Below, in pieces: positions 32,290 to 36,338 of a DNA stretch of 36,338 bases (positions are counted from its first letter, which is position 1; every line of letters starts with the position of its first letter). The DNA lies in assembly GCA_024516155.1 (NCBI GenBank), contig JAJJXM010000143.1, positions 1-36,338 of the forward strand. The letters run 5' to 3'. The notes beneath the pieces are model-generated. The model had not been told where the DNA came from. It made no database searches and saw only the letters and a list, made by a program, of their open reading frames with translations. Source of the DNA: Pyronema omphalodes. Taxonomy: Eukaryota > Ascomycota > Pezizomycetes > Pezizales > Pyronemataceae. The translations under genes were made by a program, and so were the position numbers.

Positions 32290-33170
32290 ATGTCAACACC
32301 AAGAGCTCAGGAAACGACCACGCTTATAGAGTACTTCATCAGACTTCGTTTCACTGTCCCATATGAGGATGCCAGCAGCGATAAGGCAGTGTTGGAAACT
32401 GATCACGAGAGTGTTTTAGAACGATTTGGTCGAAATGACAGACCCGACACGTTGGGATATCTTGGGGGCGGAACCTGGATTGCAGGATTCATCGACGTAT
32501 CTAGGATACCATCGGCATTGAGTTCATGTATGGAGCAGTATCCTTACATCGATGGGACTGCTCGGTGCCTGTAAGTTTTGAATGACGGTACCTTGCCTAG
32601 AATAACTGCTAAATATTATTTTAGCCCCAGACAATTCGATCAAGAAATTCCCAATGCCATAGCCCCCAATCCCAGAACTCTTATTCTCGGAACTAGCAAC
32701 AGCTACAAAGTAGTTATGCAGTTTGGTGTTGTAAAGCTGGATTCAAAAAAATTGGTCTACGTGCATCCCGGCAGGGTGCCACGATCGTTGGCGAATATTG
32801 GATGGTCATTTTTGCTATGGGCGTCACAGAAAATGTTGGACAAAGGCACGTTGTGTAGGTATACTGGTCCACCGGTCTGTAAGGCGAAGGCGGGGGAGGA
32901 GAAAGCGATTTGTCCAATCTGTCTTGAGAGCTATGGTAGAGACTGTTATGTCCGACAACTTTTACCGTGCAAGCATATTTTTCATCAAGGTTGCGTGGAT
33001 AATGTAAGTGATGAAACAGCTGATCCGAACGAAGGGCCATACTGATTGGCTGTTCACAGTGGTTGAATGGTAAGCTTCCTTATGAAAAGAAATGCCCGAT
33101 GTGTAGGGGCACTGTGTTGCCAACAAAGGCTGGCTACACTGACTTCTGCCCGGCACGTTACAATCAATAA
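32290..33170 (+). CDS. RING3: RING-H2 zinc-finger protein, probable E3 ubiquitin ligase
   Basis: Three exons (32290-32570, 32625-33003, 33060-33170) give 256 aa. Both introns (54 and 56 bp) are GT-AG, the first with a GCTAAAT branch site. Exon 1 has the same 281-nt length as in RING1 and RING2 and encodes the N-terminal family block (DHESVLERF, DRPDTLGYLGGGTWIAGF). The linker (about 95-135) lacks the pentapeptide repeat of the other two copies. The conserved LDSKKLVYV..PRSLANIGWSFL block leads to a complete RING-H2: C190, C193, C209, H211, H214, C217, C232, C235. The end of the protein (GTVLPTKAGYTDF) matches RING2 (GTVLPTQAGYTEF). The likely role is ubiquitin transfer from an E2; substrate unknown. 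The function of the N-terminal block is unknown. This is the cleanest copy of the family. Confidence 0.88.
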
Positions 33171-35100
33171 CCAAAGAGGAAACGATTGTCGGAGTTATTA
33201 TTACACCGAATCAGATATAGCGCTTGCTGTGTGATGTTTGATATATTTTATGCGTGCTTATTCTTGGAAGATGGCTTATGAGAAAGTCTTTTCGTGGTTT
33301 TTTTTTGACCGGTTTTTTTATAGTATTTAGTCTCCTATTTAATATATGTCTTTTTATAGCTGAAATCAGTGATATCTCTCTTCCGTGTCATCAGTCTGCG
33401 TCGAAAATGGTAGCCCTATCTTTCTTTTTAGGCAATACCAAATAACTTTTATGATTGCCCAACAATAAAGATGCATAACTGCATCTGTTTTCATAACGTT
33501 AACTCCATAGCTAATAATGATTGTAATGATAACTCTGACAATAACTGCATCTATGAGCATTGAATGTAACGAGCTGGAATGATTTCAGTGAAGCCGACCT
33601 TTGCAGCCAATACACCATCCTTGCAAATCAAGCATACCATTTCGTCAGGGTGCTCAGCTTTCAGTCACTGCTGACCATATTTAGAGCATATCTTGCGTAC
33701 ATATAGTATATGCTGATCAGGTGAGGTCACACTAGTGCATGCAATACCTTTCCTTCTTCCGTTATCATCTGGTCTACTGTATTGGCCGTGAAAAACATTG
33801 CACCTGATCCATCCCTTGATCTCAACAATAATGGCGGTTGCCTAGAAGTTAATTCAACACTTTCTCAGGTGGTATTTCCTTGTAATAAAATCTTGATTGG
33901 TACGAATGAAAACCAACAGACCAAAAAAAAAAACCCCTCAAAAAAAAGAAAGGAAAAAAAAAAGAACAAACGGAACTCGTTCCAAGAAATATCTGGAATT
34001 TTTACCTTGGTGGATTTCCCCCGAGCTCATCCATGAGGGAAGAAGGAAGATGGCTGGAGGTGTAATCTCGGTCTTGCGGAAGAAGGGTGGTGGTATAACT
34101 CCGGTCTTGAGGAAGAAGGAATTAGTAAAATCTGGGTCTGTGGGAAGAAGGGCAGCGGTAGAACTTGGACCTTTTGGCGGTAACCACCATATCTCATGAT
34201 GTATTATGCAAAGAGGGGTGGTGAAAGAATACTGCTGAAACGATGGATCTCAAAATTCTGTATTATCTCGTCAGATGATATTTATCAGCACAAAAGCTAA
34301 CCTGGCACAATGACCATGTGGAAAGACGATAAGATAAGATGGAAATCACGGGACGCTGCTCTGTGAGATACGCCTGTAGAAGATGGTTTGGGTACTGTAG
34401 CAGCAAGGACCATTGCCGATTATCAATAACATGGATTAGTCATCGCCCGCTATCTGATCGAGTGATTGCTATGATTTGAGTAATTCCATTACGGAAACCG
34501 TTGGCTGTTTGCAACAACTGAGCGATGCGTGTTGAAGACGAGGAATTATACTTCACACTATGGTCGTATTCAAGCAATGCAATATACCACGTCATGCCAT
34601 CTCTTCTGGTTGACATTTCAATTACATCCATGTTCTGATAAAATACAGGAATTACGGCTATCAGGCGTCAAGAAACACAACTACGTATGCCTCAATCTAG
34701 AAGTATAGCCGGGCAAGCCAAGCATCATAAATATTGTAGCAATGCATGCCCCATGGATTTTTCTAGATGGGAACTTTATTATGTGGTGATCGATAATTTG
34801 GTTTGGAAGTTTTTATTTCCTTGAAAACAGGAAGCCACAAGTAGCAATACCCTTGGGGATATGAAACAGGAAACAGCATTATTATACATTCAGAAAGGAT
34901 CATATAGCCGAGAAAAATGTTTTTCTTGATAATAAAATTTCCTTTGGAGATTGGGGATCGGCCAATGGTATTATCGGATGCGTATGAAAACATCACCAGA
35001 GTTTCAGCCTCCTACACGGGAACCATCCGTGCCTCGCCGACGAAGTACATATTACGATAGATAATCAAACCGAGCTTCGTAATGATGATACATCACTCAC
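33171..35100. other. gene-poor region 3' of RING3
   Basis: The first ~140 bases match the 3' flank of RING2 (minus strand 6219 down to about 6090; ATGGCTTATGAGAAAGTCTTTT against ATGGCTTACGAGAAAGTCTTTT). Beyond this I see no supported gene. Poly(A)-rich sequence occurs at 33926-33965, and a 33-bp repeat at 34052-34185. Frames at 34440-34631 and 34763-34996 (minus) have no recognised features. Confidence 0.45.
34052..34185. repeat. degenerate 33-bp tandem repeat
   Basis: About four units aligned on GGTGTAATCTCGGTCTTGCGG, GGTATAACTCCGGTCTTGAGG, AGTAAAATCTGGGTCTGTGGG and GGTAGAACTTGGACCTTTTGG, separated by AAGAAGG. The unit is eleven codons long, so it stays open in one frame, but no gene context is visible. 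Confidence 0.65.
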
Positions 35101-35345
35101 ATTGATCGATATGCTAGGATGTGATCCGTCTTCCATTCCAACGGTTGCATAAACTGCTCACTCTGGCATTTTTCGCAACGCACTTCAATCTCCTTGATCT
35201 GCTTGTAGAGTTCGTAATCTGGTCTTTGTAACCTTCGATAGCCGCCACCAATACCGAAGTTTCTGCAAAGCTCTCATTTTCATCCTCTTCAATGAATTGC
35301 ACGAGCTGTTTCAGGGCATGTTATAGCGCCGTAACCTCAGTTTCA
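35040..35345 (-). pseudogene. possible relic of an unknown protein gene
   Basis: On the minus strand one frame reads ETEVTAL, a stop, then HALKQLVQFIEEDENESFAE and onward to EGYKDQ. A second frame continues with YELYKQIKEIEVRCEKCQ and EQFMQPLEWKTDHI, ending near a GTGAGT donor-like site. The composition and the CxxC look protein-like, and the stop plus frame change suggest decay. No family was recognised, and chance cannot be excluded. Confidence 0.25.
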
Positions 35346-35954
35346 GTTTTCCAATAAATTTAGCGGAAATTGTAAAATGTAAAAATGGTATGCGTGCTTG
35401 TAAACGGAGGACTTTCGGGTGATATCATATAGTATTGAGTCCATCCTACAATAGCCCTCTCATATTTTGTGGTGGTTGTGGTGGTGGTTGTGTTCCTGTA
35501 GTTGGCAGGCTGGCATGGACGGATGAATCTTCAACCTTCGCGTACCGTCGCTACCATCACCAGATCTGCCCGCTCTCGCTGCGGCAATGTTGAGTTCTCC
35601 GCACCCGACACGTCGGCATCGGAGCCAGCAACACACTATTTTGACGCTATTCGAATTAGTTCGTCAGATATAGCGTCTTTGTGTTGAGCTAAACCTGTTA
35701 CGTTTTCCTTTTCGTCTGAACGTACCCCACCCTTGCGACTCATTAGAAAAGTAGTTTGGTGGATTTTTTTCAAAAAAAAGACGCTAAAAAGTTGGTCTAA
35801 CCTCGACATACACGTTTAGCATCCCTGTCGACAAGATGGGAAGTCCTCCATTGCCTTGATTGCTATATATCATGCAGCAGAAACTTTTAAGTACCATGCA
35901 AGAAGAACGAGTAAAATGGTCACTCCAAACTGGCAAATAATGGAGTTAAAAAAA
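35346..35954. other. gene-free spacer
   Basis: No supported gene. A GGTTGTGGTGGTGGTTGTG stretch lies at about 35472-35490, and a 61-codon frame at 35502-35687 has no recognisable features. Confidence 0.4.
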
Positions 35955-36070
35955 CTACAGTATTCGGGATTCCCGTCTGGTCACCCACGACAGTACTAGC
36001 CGAACGATATCATGCTTAAATAGCGCAGAGCGGACGGGATGCGTTGTATTCATGATTCTATGACCGTAGC
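35955..36070 (-). rRNA. 5S ribosomal RNA gene, copy D
   Basis: The 116-bp sequence is nearly identical to copies A and B (few substitutions, e.g. CGGCTAGTACT changed to CGGCTAGTACTG context and CCCGAATACTG for CCCGGATACTG). The GTC/GAC pairing of helix IV is intact. On the minus strand, ATATAAT lies about 21-27 bases upstream and GTCACA is shared with copy A just before the start. A T7 run follows the 3' end. Probably functional. Confidence 0.8.
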
Positions 36071-36338
36071 TACTGTGACAAAAGCCAAAAATTATATGAT
36101 ACAAGACTTATGGGCGATGGTGCTTGTGATTTTGACATCCTCGTCCATAATCCTGATTATGTTATTTTTTGAGATTCTTTATGCGGATTGATAACAATTC
36201 GAATTGCGACAATCAATAAAGGAAAAATGTATGCCGACTTGTGCTTGTGGCCCAGAATTTATCCAGTTCATTCTAGGGAATAGTTTATCTGGTTGAACCT
36301 AACTGAGCAACAAAAAGGGATGATTGCGTAATGATGCG
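36071..36338. other. right edge, no gene seen
   Basis: Upstream region of 5S D. By analogy with the other units, a RING-family gene on the plus strand could begin 0.6-1.4 kb to the right of 36070, that is beyond the window. Part of this stretch resembles the first 160 bases of the window. Confidence 0.35.

Overview
This window looks like nuclear DNA of a filamentous ascomycete (Pezizomycotina; a Leotiomycete is possible but not demonstrated). The evidence is spliced genes with short introns (51-151 bp) and CTAAC/CTAAT-like branch points, single-copy dispersed 5S rRNA genes with upstream TATA boxes, an intron-less tRNA-Thr, a very large secreted WSC-domain protein, a DHA1-type MFS exporter, and long gene-free stretches full of microsatellites and short transposons. 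Gene density is low: three complete protein genes of clear family, one RING paralogue of clear family but degraded, one plausible small membrane-protein gene and several relics.

Left block (1-8.7 kb): two members of a RING-H2 gene family on the minus strand. RING1 (1194-1779) is truncated. RING2 (6220-7193) can be spliced into an intact 288-aa protein. Each has a divergently oriented 5S rRNA gene upstream (2381-2496, 8614-8729). Between them lie a tRNA-Thr(AGU), a decayed 3' fragment of a WSC gene (about 4280-4860), a small four-helix membrane protein (3475-3927) and a SINE-like retroposed insertion with poly(A) tail and 19-bp target-site duplication (3106-3328).

Middle (8.7-23.9 kb): a tandem-repeat-rich region (9-bp, 6-bp, 12-bp and several 7-bp arrays), a 377-bp pogo-like MITE with TA target duplication, a two-exon MFS transporter (14684-16388), and a four-copy family of diverged dispersed repeats. 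One repeat copy was hit by an 881-bp hAT-like non-autonomous element with a perfect 8-bp target duplication.

Right block (23.9-36.3 kb): a four-exon, 2096-aa secreted protein (PQQ-like beta-propeller, Ig/ASH-like domains, eight WSC domains), then a degenerate 5S copy (minus), the third RING-H2 gene (32290-33170, plus), a gene-poor stretch, and a fourth 5S gene (35955-36070, minus).

The main structural observation is that the right-hand order WSC> <5S RING> recurs in inverted orientation on the left as WSC-relic, 5S A, RING1, with recognisable homology reaching into the 3' flank of the WSC gene. The 5S-RING pair occurs three times. The linker exon of the RING genes holds a 15-bp minisatellite that is in frame and encodes an N-P-G-T/S-P pentapeptide repeat in RING1 and RING2 but not in RING3, so DNA that looks like intergenic low complexity is coding. 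All similarity statements come from reading by eye; no alignment or database search was run.
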